Assembly: GCA_025965555.1 (NCBI GenBank)
Contig: JAOPWT010000619.1
Location: 1 to 39,077 of the forward strand
From: Mycobacterium sp.
GTDB lineage: Bacteria > Actinomycetota > Actinomycetes > Mycobacteriales > Mycobacteriaceae
Length of the DNA stretch: 39,077 nucleotides
Direction of reading: 5' to 3'
Part shown: piece after piece, positions 1 through 7,979 of the stretch
Layout: the number at the start of each line of letters is the position of its first letter
Numbering within the stretch: position 1 is the first letter of the stretch
Made by a program: the position numbers and the translations under genes
The notes under the pieces: model-generated
Told to the model about the DNA's origin: nothing
Databases searched by the model: none
What the model saw: the letters and a program-made list of their open reading frames with translations, nothing else

Positions 1-456
1 GTCGGCTCCTCCGACGCGGGCGCGGTGGCGCGCCACTTCACCGACGTTGGTGTCCCAGAGACCGAAGTCGCTGGCATAGACGCCGGTGAAGATCTCGCGA
101 ACGAACTTCGCGCCGGTGGCGACCGCCAGGTCGATCGACGCCCGGCCATCCCACAACACGTTCACGCCGTAGGGGACCTGGAATGAGGGGAGCAGCTCGC
201 CGATGATCCTGGCCATCGTGATCGCGGTGATCGGCTCGGTCCTGGTGAGATACGGCAGGCTGAATTCATTGGAGACCATCACGCCGTCCACGCCGCCGGC
301 CTGCAGTTCGTCGAGTTCTTCGCGCGCACGTGCGACGACGGCGGCGATGCCGCCCGCGCTGTCGTATCCGGGGTCGCCAGGCAGGGCGGACAGATGGAGC
401 ATGGCGATGACGGGTTTTCTGACGCTGAAGACCTCGTCGAGCCAGGTGGTGGTCAC
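1..456 (-). CDS. BtpA/SgcQ-family TIM-barrel protein (3' part outside window)
   Basis: The 152 visible residues begin with a GTG (454-456) that has GAGAAAGG about 8 nt upstream, and the frame runs open off the left edge, so the C-terminus is missing. The stretches KPVIAMLHLSALPGDP near residue 13, GVNVLWDGRASIDLAVATGA and FVREIFTGVYASDFGLW match the BtpA family, (beta/alpha)8-barrel proteins named for cyanobacterial photosystem I biogenesis but also found in sugar operons (SgcQ). In a non-photosynthetic host and as the last visible gene of a sugar/polyol operon, 46 nt after the dehydrogenase gene, it is more likely a metabolic barrel enzyme (aldolase, epimerase or hydrolase of a sugar phosphate) than a photosystem factor. 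That role is inference; the family membership is fairly sure. Confidence 0.8.
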   Translation of the reverse strand, partial: MTTTWLDEVFSVRKPVIAMLHLSALPGDPGYDSAGGIAAVVARAREELDELQAGGVDGVMVSNEFSLPYLTRTEPITAITMARIIGELLPSFQVPYGVNVLWDGRASIDLAVATGAKFVREIFTGVYASDFGLWDTNVGEVARHRARVGGAD

Positions 457-502
457 GGTAGTGCCTTTCTCGGTGATGTTGCCGTACAAGTCATTTCGCT
501 CA

Positions 503-1276
503 CTAGTCCATGTAGGCGCCGCCGTTGACGGCCAGCGCCTCGCCGGTGATGAAGCGGGCATCGGGGGAGAGCAGGAAGGCCACCGACTTGGCGACGTCCT
601 CCGGCTGCTCGAGTCGTCGCAGTGGAGTGTCCTCGATCATCATGGCGCGAACACCATTGGTGGTGATGCCACGCAGCTGCGCCTCCCACTCGAGTTCCCT
701 TGCCTGCATGGGTGTTTCGACGTAGCCGGGACACACGCAGTTGACCGTGATGCCGTGCTCACCCAGTTCGTAGGCCATTGCCTGGGTGAGGCCGACGACG
801 CCGAACTTGGACGCGACGTAGTCGGAGAGGAACGGCACCCGACCCTGCTTGCCCGCCATGGAGGCGGTGTTGACGATCGCGCCCGCCGTACCGCTTCGCA
901 CCATCGCCCTAGCGGCGGCCTGACCGCACACGAAGACGCCCTTGAGGTTGACGTCCATCGTCTGGTCGTAGCGTGCGATGGGTGCCTCGAGGAAGCTGTG
1001 CATGAACGAGATGCCCGCGTTGCTGACCCAGGCGTCGAGCCCGAGGCGGTCGGTCACGTCGAAGGCGACGGTCGCTGCGTCGGCGGGCGAACTGACGTTG
1101 AGTATCGCAGATTCGTGCTCGACTCCGCCGTCCGCAGGCAGCGTGGCGGCGACGTCACGTGCGGCGTCGCCGTCGATGTCGGTGACCACGACCTGCCAGC
1201 ACCGTTCGGCGAGGGTCGTCGCGATGGCACGGCCGATTCCGGACCCGGCGCCGGTGACCACAACTGTCTTCGTCAT
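503..1276 (-). CDS. Short-chain dehydrogenase/reductase, probable polyol/sugar dehydrogenase
   Basis: This 257-residue classical SDR has the cofactor motif TGAGSGIG at 8-15, an acidic residue at the end of beta-2 (Asp33, favouring NAD over NADP), NAG at 86-88, and the catalytic set Ser139, Tyr153 and Lys157 (YVASK). The length is normal for the family. The ATG overlaps the stop of the upstream ATPase gene in an ATGA (1273-1276), so translation is probably coupled. With a carbohydrate ABC importer and an FGGY kinase in the same operon, it most likely oxidises an imported polyol to a ketose, or interconverts a sugar alcohol, before phosphorylation. Substrate specificity cannot be told from sequence; D-threitol, sorbitol and arabitol-type enzymes all look like this. 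Confidence 0.88.
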   Translation of the reverse strand: MTKTVVVTGAGSGIGRAIATTLAERCWQVVVTDIDGDAARDVAATLPADGGVEHESAILNVSSPADAATVAFDVTDRLGLDAWVSNAGISFMHSFLEAPIARYDQTMDVNLKGVFVCGQAAARAMVRSGTAGAIVNTASMAGKQGRVPFLSDYVASKFGVVGLTQAMAYELGEHGITVNCVCPGYVETPMQARELEWEAQLRGITTNGVRAMMIEDTPLRRLEQPEDVAKSVAFLLSPDARFITGEALAVNGGAYMD

Positions 1277-2373
1277 CTCTGTACTTGGTTCCCATCGATC
1301 GTGTTTTCTTGGCTGGTGCCAACGATGCGTTGGCCGGTCTGTGTGTCGAAGACGTGTGCGGCACCGGGCCGGACGGCCAACGCGACCTTCGTGCCTTCGG
1401 TGATTCCGGACATCCGCGAGGATTCGACGACGCTGGTCAGCTCGGTGCCCTTGGCGTCAATGGTGACGATCGCCCGCGGGCCCAGTAGTTCGATGAGCCT
1501 CACCGTCGCGTCGGCCTCGTCCGTGGCGGTGGGAACCAGGTCGTCGGGTCGCACCCCGAGCGTCACGGCGCCGCGGGCCACCGACTGTTCGACGGTCAAT
1601 GCGAAGCCATTTGGCAGGGTGAAGGTCTGGCCGGTGAGCTCGCCGTCGACGAGGTTCATCTTCGGGCTTCCGACGAAGGCGGCGACGAACGTGTCGACCG
1701 GCGCGTTGTACACCTCGAGCGGTGTGCCCACCTGCGCGGCTCGCCCGTCGCGCATCACCACCATCCGGTCCGACAGGGTCATCGCCTCCTCCTGATCGTG
1801 CGTGACGTACAGGCAGGTGATGCCGAGCCGGCGCTGGATCTGTAGCAGCTCGGTACGTGTCTCGACGCGCAGTTTCGCGTCGAGATTGCTGAGCGGTTCG
1901 TCGAACAGGAAGACCGACGGTTCGCGGATGATCGCCCGGCCGATCGCCACCCGCTGCTGCTGGCCACCACTGAGGTCTTTTGGCTTGCGCCCCATAAGTT
2001 TCGAGAGGCCAAGCGACTCGGCAACCGCGTCCGCCCGCTTGAGTGCCTGCGCGCGGGGCTCCTTCGCGGCGCGCAGCGGAAAGGCGATGTTCTCCCGCAC
2101 GGTGAGATGCGGGTACAGCGCGTAGTTCTGGAACACCATGGCCACGTCGCGCTCACGCGGCTGCAGGTGGGTGACGTCGTGGTCGCCGATCGTGATGGTG
2201 CCCGAGGTGACGGACTCGAGGCCGGCCAGCATCCGCAGCGACGTCGACTTTCCACAGCCGGACGGGCCGACGAGAACGGTGAACGACCCGTCGGACAGTT
2301 CGAGGTTCAGATCGCTGACCACGGCGATGGAGCCGTAAGCCTTGTTGACACTTGAGAATCGGACGATTGCCAT
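1273..2373 (-). CDS. Carbohydrate ABC transporter ATP-binding protein (MalK/UgpC type)
   Basis: The protein has 366 residues. Walker A GPSGCGKST is at 36-44, the Q-loop Gln at 82, the signature LSGGQ at 134-138, Walker B FLFDEP at 155-160 and the switch His at 192. A C-terminal TOBE/OB-like extension (about 235 onward, with GVRPDDLVP) is typical of CUT1 importer ATPases, which can be shared between sugar systems. It powers the two permeases encoded just upstream (gap 21 nt) and overlaps the SDR start by 4 nt. It is cytoplasmic and docks on the permease EAA loops. Family assignment is very secure; the sugar is unknown. Confidence 0.93.
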   Translation of the reverse strand: MAIVRFSSVNKAYGSIAVVSDLNLELSDGSFTVLVGPSGCGKSTSLRMLAGLESVTSGTITIGDHDVTHLQPRERDVAMVFQNYALYPHLTVRENIAFPLRAAKEPRAQALKRADAVAESLGLSKLMGRKPKDLSGGQQQRVAIGRAIIREPSVFLFDEPLSNLDAKLRVETRTELLQIQRRLGITCLYVTHDQEEAMTLSDRMVVMRDGRAAQVGTPLEVYNAPVDTFVAAFVGSPKMNLVDGELTGQTFTLPNGFALTVEQSVARGAVTLGVRPDDLVPTATDEADATVRLIELLGPRAIVTIDAKGTELTSVVESSRMSGITEGTKVALAVRPGAAHVFDTQTGQRIVGTSQENTIDGNQVQR

Positions 2374-2394
2374 GAGTGGGGAGTGACCTACCTT

Positions 2395-3210
2395 CTAGAA
2401 CTTCACCGCGCCGCCGCTGATGCCCTGCACCAGCCTGCGCTGAATGAAGAAGCTCGCGATGACGACCGGGACGACGGCGATCAGGATGGCGGCGCTCATC
2501 GAGCCGATCTGAACGCCGCGGAACGTGTTGAAGCCTGCGATGGCCACCGGCAGGATGGCCGCCTTGCCGGGGGCCAGGATCAGCCCGTAGAACAGGTCGT
2601 TCCACGACAGCGTGAAGCCGAAGATGGCGGCCGCTCCCATGCCGGGGAACACCTGCGGGAGCACGACAAGGCGGAACGCCTGGAACCTGGTGAATCCGTC
2701 GACCTGCGCCTGCTCCTCCAACGAGCGGGGGACTGCCTCGAAGAACCCGATGAGAAACCAGGTCACCACCGGCAGGACGAAACTCAGGTGGGCGAAGATC
2801 ACCGGGATCAGGGTGTCGTTGAGACGCAGCGCGTAGGCCATCGTCAGGAACGGGAACACCAGCACGGCAGGCGGAAGCACCTGCGCGGCGAGCATCCCGA
2901 ACCGCGTCGCGGTGCCGCCGGCCCGGAAGCGGGCAATGGCGTAGGCGCCCATGCTGCCCACCACGATGCTGATGCCGACGGTGGTGAGCGCGACGATGGC
3001 GCTTCGCCCCGCCGCCTCGAGGATCCCGGAGTCCAGCACGTTGCGCCAGGCGGCCAGCGTGGGGGTGAAGGACAGCAGGAACGGATCATTCAGTTCTTCC
3101 GGGCTTTTCAGGCTGGCCAGGGCGATCCACGCCACCGGGAACAGCACCGAGATGGCCGCCGCCCACAACAGGGCCACGCGGCAGATGGTCAGCGCGAGCG
3201 AACTCCTCAT
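2395..3210 (-). CDS. Carbohydrate ABC transporter permease (MalG type)
   Basis: This 271-residue membrane protein has about six transmembrane segments and the EAA-loop sequence EEQAQVDG at 165-172, which contacts the ATPase. The reading frame extends further upstream, but that part is out-of-frame sequence of the preceding permease. The real start is the ATG at 3208-3210, which overlaps the upstream permease stop in ATGA. The N-terminus MRSSLALTICRVALLW is a typical MalG-type first helix. It pairs with the neighbouring MalF-type permease to form the channel of a CUT1-class importer. Confidence 0.92.
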   Translation of the reverse strand: MRSSLALTICRVALLWAAAISVLFPVAWIALASLKSPEELNDPFLLSFTPTLAAWRNVLDSGILEAAGRSAIVALTTVGISIVVGSMGAYAIARFRAGGTATRFGMLAAQVLPPAVLVFPFLTMAYALRLNDTLIPVIFAHLSFVLPVVTWFLIGFFEAVPRSLEEQAQVDGFTRFQAFRLVVLPQVFPGMGAAAIFGFTLSWNDLFYGLILAPGKAAILPVAIAGFNTFRGVQIGSMSAAILIAVVPVVIASFFIQRRLVQGISGGAVKF

Positions 3211-4058
3211 GACTGCTTGGCCTTCTCCATCCGGCGGAACGCGATGACGATGACCGTCAGCACGACCAGCAGCACGACGAAGGCCATGGACGAGGCGGAT
3301 CCGAGGCGGAAGAACTGAATTCCGGTCTGGTACACGAAGTACTGCAGGGTCTGGGTCTCTGTTCCTGGTCCGCCGCGGGTGGTGGCGAACACGTACTCGA
3401 ACACCTTCATGGCGTCCAGGCAGCGCAGCAGAATCGCCACCACCAGCACCGGCGCCAACAACGGCAGCGTCACTCGTCGCAGCACGTACCAGCCGCCTGC
3501 ACCGTCGACCCTGGCCGCCTCGAGCGGCTCCTTGGGAATGGACTCGAGGCCTGCCAGCAGCAGGAGCACCATGAAAGGCGTCCACTGCCAGACGTCGATG
3601 AAGGCGAGGGTGAACAGGGCATTGCCGGGACCGAAGAAGTCGTAGTCCAGGCCGATGGCGTGCAACAGATGCGGGATGGCCCCGATTTGGTCGTTGAGCA
3701 GAAACCGGAAGATCAATCCGACGGCGATCGGCGTGATGAACATCGGGGCAAGCAACATCGAGCGCGTGAGATCGCTTGCCCAGCGCTGCTTTTGCAGGGC
3801 TAGCGCAATGGCCAGACCGATCAGGAGTTCCAGCCCGACGGCCACGCCGACGAAGATCGCCGTGGTGCCGAACGCCTGCCAGAATTCACCGTCGCCCAGG
3901 GTGGCGACGTAGTTGTCCGCGCCAACCAGCTTCGGTGTGCCGCGACTGGTCAGCTTGTAGTTGGTGACGCTGAGGTAGAACGCGTAACCAAGGGGGAAAC
4001 CGACCACCCCGACGAAAAGTGCAACGAGGGGGGCGACCATGCCGTGTTTGAACTTCAT
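3207..4058 (-). CDS. Carbohydrate ABC transporter permease (MalF type)
   Basis: This is an inner-membrane permease of 283 residues with about six transmembrane helices and an EAA motif (PLEAARVDGAGGW) about 90 residues before the C-terminus, followed by the PLLAP segment. Two in-frame ATGs compete. The first (4065-4067) lies only 2 nt after the AGGAG at 4070-4074, which is too close, while the second (4056-4058) has 11 nt spacing, so the second is preferred; the first would add MKT. It follows the binding-protein gene after a gap holding a stem-loop, which may lower its expression relative to the binding protein. It forms a heterodimer with the permease encoded next. Confidence 0.9.
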   Translation of the reverse strand: MKFKHGMVAPLVALFVGVVGFPLGYAFYLSVTNYKLTSRGTPKLVGADNYVATLGDGEFWQAFGTTAIFVGVAVGLELLIGLAIALALQKQRWASDLTRSMLLAPMFITPIAVGLIFRFLLNDQIGAIPHLLHAIGLDYDFFGPGNALFTLAFIDVWQWTPFMVLLLLAGLESIPKEPLEAARVDGAGGWYVLRRVTLPLLAPVLVVAILLRCLDAMKVFEYVFATTRGGPGTETQTLQYFVYQTGIQFFRLGSASSMAFVVLLVVLTVIVIAFRRMEKAKQS

Positions 4059-4099
4059 GGTCTTCATCGCTCCTTTCGTGGGGTGGTCGGTTTCATGTG

Positions 4100-4126
4100 G
4101 GCTAGCCCCGGGGGGACGGGCTAGCC
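4100..4126 (-). terminator. Intercistronic stem-loop after the binding-protein gene
   Basis: Arms GGCTAGCCC (4100-4108) and GGGCTAGCC (4118-4126) pair perfectly over 9 bp with a 9-nt loop. The hairpin covers the stop codon of the solute-binding protein gene (4121-4123). No U-tract follows in the direction of transcription, so it is more likely an mRNA-stabilising or partially attenuating hairpin, as known between binding-protein and permease genes of other ABC operons, than a full terminator. Confidence 0.5.
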
Positions 4127-5455
4127 TTGGATCTTCTCGGCGGCGGCCTGCGCTGCGGCCAGCGCGTCGTCGACGCTCTTGGTGCCTGCTACGGCCTCGT
4201 TGAGTTCGGTGCCGACGGCCTGGATCATCTCCTCGCCGCTGGGTCCCTGGCTCAGGGGTGCCGCATTGGCCAGCATCTGCTCGACCGTCTTGTAGTAGTC
4301 GGAGCCCAGCGGTCCGTTCAGAACTGCCGGATCCTTCAGCGTGCTCTGCCGGATGGCGGCGCCACCCTTCTCGGTGCGCTCAACGTCATGAGGCTTCGAG
4401 GTGAGCCACGACGCGAACGCCCATGCCGCATCGGGGGCGCCGGAGTTGGTCGGGATCGCCCAACTCCACGAACCGAGTACCTGCTTGCCGCCCGGGATCG
4501 GCGCCAGCTTGAACTTGCCCGCCGATGGTCCCGATCCTGGCGCGTTGAGTGCGGGGAGGTTCCAGTTGTAGCTGATCATCGATGCCGCCTGATCACTGGA
4601 CACCGAGCGGAACGCCTCGTCGAAGGCCCAGTTCAGGCTGTTCGGGGGGGCCGCTGTCCGGTAGGTGTCGATGTAGGCGTTGAGCGCTCGCTTGGCCTGC
4701 GGGGTGTTCAGCGTCGGCTTGCCGTTGTCGTCGTAGATCGAGCCGCCCGCGGCGAACAGCCAGTTGCCCCATTCCTCGAAGATCTTGTAACCCCGCTGTG
4801 GTTGCATCGCAATGCCCGCGCGGTCGCCGACCTTCAACGCCTTCGACGTGCTCACCAACTCGTCGAGGGTAGTGGGCACCGGCAGCTTGGCCTCGGCCAG
4901 ATCGTCGGTGTTGTAGAGGTACCCGAGCGCGTAGTTGTAGAACGGCACGCCGTAGCGAACACCGTCGACGGTGGTGATGTCCGTCAGTGGCTTGAAGAAG
5001 TCGGCGGCGTCGTAGTCGGGAGTGCTGTCGATGCGAGAGTCCAACGGCTGCAAGAACTTCGCCTTGGCGAAGTCCACCATCCACGGGTTGTCCACGATGA
5101 TCAGGTCGTAGGTGGGCGACGACGACTGGAACGACGACACCAGCTTGTCGCGCATCTGGTCGTAGGTCAGCGTCTCGATGTCGACCTTGACGTTCGGATA
5201 GTCCTTGTTGAACTCGGGAACCATCGCCTTGACGATGTCGGAGTCCGGCACGTTCTCCATGAGGATGCGGACGGTCCCCGAGACGTCCTTGGCGACCGCA
5301 CCGGTGCCCGTCGCCGTGGTCTGCTCGGGTCCACCGCCGCCTGCGCAGGCACTGATGAACAGGGCGAGTACAGCCAGGAGTGCGAATACCGGTGCGGCAA
5401 GGAACTGCCGCCTCCGCCGGGGTGTCGTGGTCTTCGTGCTTTCCATGTCCTTCAT
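4121..5455 (-). CDS. Extracellular solute-binding lipoprotein of sugar ABC importer
   Basis: The 444-residue protein has an arginine-rich N-region (PRRRR), a hydrophobic stretch and a lipobox ISAC with Cys37 as the lipidated residue, so it is anchored outside the membrane. The mature part (FNKDYPNVKVDIETLTYDQM..., DLIIVDNPWMVDFAKAKFLQPLD) is a family 1 (CUT1/MalE-like) sugar-binding fold of normal length. The ATG (5453-5455) overlaps the kinase stop as ATGA, with AAGGA about 11 nt upstream; Met4 is a less likely alternative. It captures the substrate for the permease pair downstream. The ligand is probably a polyol or pentose given the dehydrogenase and kinase, but this is inferred. Confidence 0.93.
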   Translation of the reverse strand: MKDMESTKTTTPRRRRQFLAAPVFALLAVLALFISACAGGGGPEQTTATGTGAVAKDVSGTVRILMENVPDSDIVKAMVPEFNKDYPNVKVDIETLTYDQMRDKLVSSFQSSSPTYDLIIVDNPWMVDFAKAKFLQPLDSRIDSTPDYDAADFFKPLTDITTVDGVRYGVPFYNYALGYLYNTDDLAEAKLPVPTTLDELVSTSKALKVGDRAGIAMQPQRGYKIFEEWGNWLFAAGGSIYDDNGKPTLNTPQAKRALNAYIDTYRTAAPPNSLNWAFDEAFRSVSSDQAASMISYNWNLPALNAPGSGPSAGKFKLAPIPGGKQVLGSWSWAIPTNSGAPDAAWAFASWLTSKPHDVERTEKGGAAIRQSTLKDPAVLNGPLGSDYYKTVEQMLANAAPLSQGPSGEEMIQAVGTELNEAVAGTKSVDDALAAAQAAAEKIQG

Positions 5456-6966
5456 TGCGGCACAGTTCCTTTCACTTCTCGGGATTCTCGGTTACTTCTT
5501 GCCATCGCATGGGATATCGGCATCACCGCCGCTCCGAGGTCACGCCAGTTCTGGTAGGCGTCGTCGTAGACCGTCCGCCGGGTCGGATCGGGGACGACGG
5601 GTGGGTCGAGCGCGATGAAGCGGGCGGCGTCGGACCAGTCGTCGAGGGCGCCAACGCCTATCGCGGCGATCACCGCCGCGCCGAGAGAGGCTCCCGGATG
5701 GCCGCGGACGGGCAGCATCTCGATGCCGAGGACGTCGGCGTGGATCTGTTTCCACAGCGTGGACTTCGACCCGCCGTTGGTGATCATGACCCGGCTCGGT
5801 CGGATGCCGATGTCGGTGAAAACGTCGACGTGGTGCCGGAATCCGAACGCGATGGCCTCCAGCACCGACCGGTACAGGTCGGCGCGGCCGTGCCCGAGAT
5901 GCATGCCGGCGAACACGCCACGCAGGTCTGGGTCGTGCAGCGGGCTCTTCTCGCCGAGGAAGTACGGCAGGCACAGCACTTCGGCGGGCGACGACGACGT
6001 GGCCTCGTCGTCGAGTTCGGTGAGCTCGACGCCGCCGATCAGCGCCTGGAACCAGCGGATCAGGCTGCCACTGGTGGCCATGCAGCCGTTGGGCAACCAG
6101 TGGCCAGGGACCGGATGTGCGTCGAGGTAAAGCCTTTCATCGACCACCCTGGTGTCGCTGGCGACCAGGATGTCTCCTGCACCGCCGAGTTTCACCAGCG
6201 CATCGCCCGGTGCGTTGACACCTGCGGCGAAGGCCGACAGGACGTGATCGGCCCCACCGACGATCAGGGGGGTGCCCGCCGACAATCCCGTCGACTCGGC
6301 TGCCGCACTGCTCAATTCGCCGACCTTGGCGCCGGGGCGATGAACCGGAGCGAGGACCCTCGGGTCGAGGCCGGCGGCCGCGACGACCGCCTGCGCGACG
6401 GCTCCGTCGATGGTGAACAGCCCGGACTCCAGTGCCCAGTTCTGTTCGACGTGGACGTCTGCGCCGAGCGCGATGAGCACCCAGTCGTAGGAGCCGACGT
6501 AGTGCGCCGTGCGGTCGTAGACGTCGGGTTCGTGCGTGCGCAGCCACGCCGTGGTCGGTGCGACCGACTGCTGCGTCAGTGCAGAGCCCGTCATCGTCAC
6601 CAGGTCGACGCCATCGAGCGCCGACGCCAGCTCCGAGACCTCGCGGTGAGCTCGGGCGTCGTTCTGGAGGATTGCGCGGCGTAGCGGAGTGCCTCGGCCA
6701 TCGAGCGGCACGACCGCAGGCACCATGCCCGAGACTGCCACCGCATCCACGGCGTCACCGCGAATTCCGCTGGTGCTCAGTATCTCTCGGATCGACTCGA
6801 TGACGTTCCGGTACCACTGACCGGTGTCGGCCTCGGCGAAACCGGGACTCGGCGAGTGCAGCGTCGTCTCCCGGGACGCTTGCGCGACGATGCCGCGCTC
6901 CGTGTCGAGCAGCACGGTCTTGGTGCCCGTGGTGCCGATGTCGATCCCGATCGTGTGGGCTTTCAC
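5452..6966 (-). CDS. FGGY-family carbohydrate kinase (xylulokinase-like)
   Basis: The protein has 504 residues, the normal length. The N-terminal phosphate-binding motif DIGTTGTK is at 9-16, the substrate-side stretch QNDARA at 101-106, and the catalytic Asp is probably Asp240 in GGADH. The second-domain FGGY signature region GGSKSTLWKQIHADVLG is followed by a GASLGAA adenosine-binding stretch. The start is GTG (6964-6966), overlapping the repressor stop in GTGA. It phosphorylates a ketose or polyol delivered by the operon's importer and oxidised by its dehydrogenase. Within FGGY, xylulokinase-like members act on xylulose, ribulose and related sugars, so a pentose/polyol substrate is the best guess. 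Confidence 0.9.
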   Translation of the reverse strand: MKAHTIGIDIGTTGTKTVLLDTERGIVAQASRETTLHSPSPGFAEADTGQWYRNVIESIREILSTSGIRGDAVDAVAVSGMVPAVVPLDGRGTPLRRAILQNDARAHREVSELASALDGVDLVTMTGSALTQQSVAPTTAWLRTHEPDVYDRTAHYVGSYDWVLIALGADVHVEQNWALESGLFTIDGAVAQAVVAAAGLDPRVLAPVHRPGAKVGELSSAAAESTGLSAGTPLIVGGADHVLSAFAAGVNAPGDALVKLGGAGDILVASDTRVVDERLYLDAHPVPGHWLPNGCMATSGSLIRWFQALIGGVELTELDDEATSSSPAEVLCLPYFLGEKSPLHDPDLRGVFAGMHLGHGRADLYRSVLEAIAFGFRHHVDVFTDIGIRPSRVMITNGGSKSTLWKQIHADVLGIEMLPVRGHPGASLGAAVIAAIGVGALDDWSDAARFIALDPPVVPDPTRRTVYDDAYQNWRDLGAAVMPISHAMARSNRESREVKGTVPQ

Positions 6967-7766
6967 AGCGACTCCGCCTCGCTCGGTGCCGAACCGAGAC
7001 CGGCGACGCAGATCACGTCGACCCCCGCCGCACGGGCCGCGACCAGAGCCGGGTGTCCGGGATCTCCGTCGGTGATGATCACGTGAATCTCGGAAAGGGT
7101 GGCGATGCTGGTGAACGTCACCCGGCCGAGCTTGCTCTGATCGGCCGCCACGATCACCCGGTCCGCGCGCTTGCTCGCCGCACGCTTCACTCGGCTGTCG
7201 GCCTGGTGGTAGTCCGAGATGCCGCGGTTGCCGTCGATGCCCGCGACGCCCATGACGAAGGTGTCGCAGTTGTAGTTGGACAGGGTGTCCTCGGCGGCGG
7301 GACCGATGAGGCTCAGCTCACCGGGGCGCAACTCCCCGCCAGTGAGTACGACGGTGGTGTCCTCCTCATCGATCAGTTCCAGCGCGGCGAGCACGCTGGG
7401 GGTGAGAACCGTCAGACCGAGCCGACGCCCACGCAGGGACTGCGCGACGGCCAGAGCGGTGCTGCCCGAGTCGAGGATCAGGGTCTCGCCGGGACCGATG
7501 AGGTCGGCCACCGCGTCGGCGATGTGGCGCTTCTCCTCCGCGGCGTCGGCCACTCTGGTCTCGAACGAGGGTTCGTTGTCCTTGCCCTTCAACGCGATCG
7601 CGCCACCGACCACCCGCCGGACCACGCCGAGCGCCTCGAGCGCCTCCATGTCCCGGCGGATGGTCATCTCGGAGACGTCGAACTCGGCGGCCAACTCGGC
7701 GTAGCGGACTTCACGCTCCACGCGAACGCGCTCTTCGATGTGGTCCCTACGGGTCTTGGCATCCAT
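6963..7766 (-). CDS. DeoR-family transcriptional repressor of the sugar operon
   Basis: The 267-residue protein has an N-terminal DeoR winged helix-turn-helix (about 21-42, AELAAEFDVSEMTIRRDMEAL) and a C-terminal DeoR sensor domain (LILDSGSTALAVAQ, LTGGELRP, FVMGVAGID) of the sugar-phosphate isomerase-like fold that binds phosphorylated sugars. I chose ATG 7764-7766 because GAGTGG lies just upstream; an in-frame GTG at 7776-7778 has no ribosome site. It is the first gene of the operon and overlaps the kinase gene. A near-palindrome lies 19 nt before the start, so autoregulation with induction by the kinase product is likely. Confidence 0.92.
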   Translation of the reverse strand: MDAKTRRDHIEERVRVEREVRYAELAAEFDVSEMTIRRDMEALEALGVVRRVVGGAIALKGKDNEPSFETRVADAAEEKRHIADAVADLIGPGETLILDSGSTALAVAQSLRGRRLGLTVLTPSVLAALELIDEEDTTVVLTGGELRPGELSLIGPAAEDTLSNYNCDTFVMGVAGIDGNRGISDYHQADSRVKRAASKRADRVIVAADQSKLGRVTFTSIATLSEIHVIITDGDPGHPALVAARAAGVDVICVAGLGSAPSEAESL

Positions 7767-7784
7767 GCTCAGATCCACTCAATG

Positions 7785-7799
7785 TGTGGAAATTTCACA
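7785..7799. promoter_or_regulatory. Probable operator of the DeoR-type repressor (box 1)
   Basis: TGTGGAAATTTCACA is an imperfect palindrome (TGTG-N7-CACA) 19 nt upstream of the repressor ATG. It resembles a CRP site but is one base short of the 16-bp TGTGA-N6-TCACA spacing, so I favour the local repressor as the ligand. Confidence 0.5.
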
Positions 7800-7847
7800 G
7801 CGATGAACTCCAGTTCCGGCACGAATAGCCATGATCAGCGGATGGGA

Positions 7848-7883
7848 TGTGAATTTACAACAGCTTGGTGTGGAGTGCACACA
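7848..7883. promoter_or_regulatory. Two further TGTG-N7-(C/A)ACA boxes
   Basis: TGTGAATTTACAACA (7848-7862) and TGTGGAGTGCACACA (7869-7883) repeat the architecture of the box at 7785-7799 within the same divergent intergenic region. The 7779-7979 gap holds no gene that I can see. Three boxes with a shared half-site suggest cooperative repressor binding. They may also affect the divergent transglutaminase operon. Confidence 0.4.
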
Positions 7884-7979
7884 TTTCGCGCGAGATCGGT
7901 CAGACGGGTGATCTCAACCTGGTGACACGGGCCACGCGCCACATGCGGCGCAGTGGCGGGTGTGGTGGGATCAACCCCT

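Noticed and set aside
203-1795. 530-codon plus-strand frame over the SDR and ATPase genes
   Set aside because: It is antisense to two well supported genes and has no recognisable domain.
7785-7799. CRP binding site
   Set aside because: The half-sites are right, but the spacing is 15 bp instead of 16 and related boxes lie nearby, so a local repressor operator is preferred.
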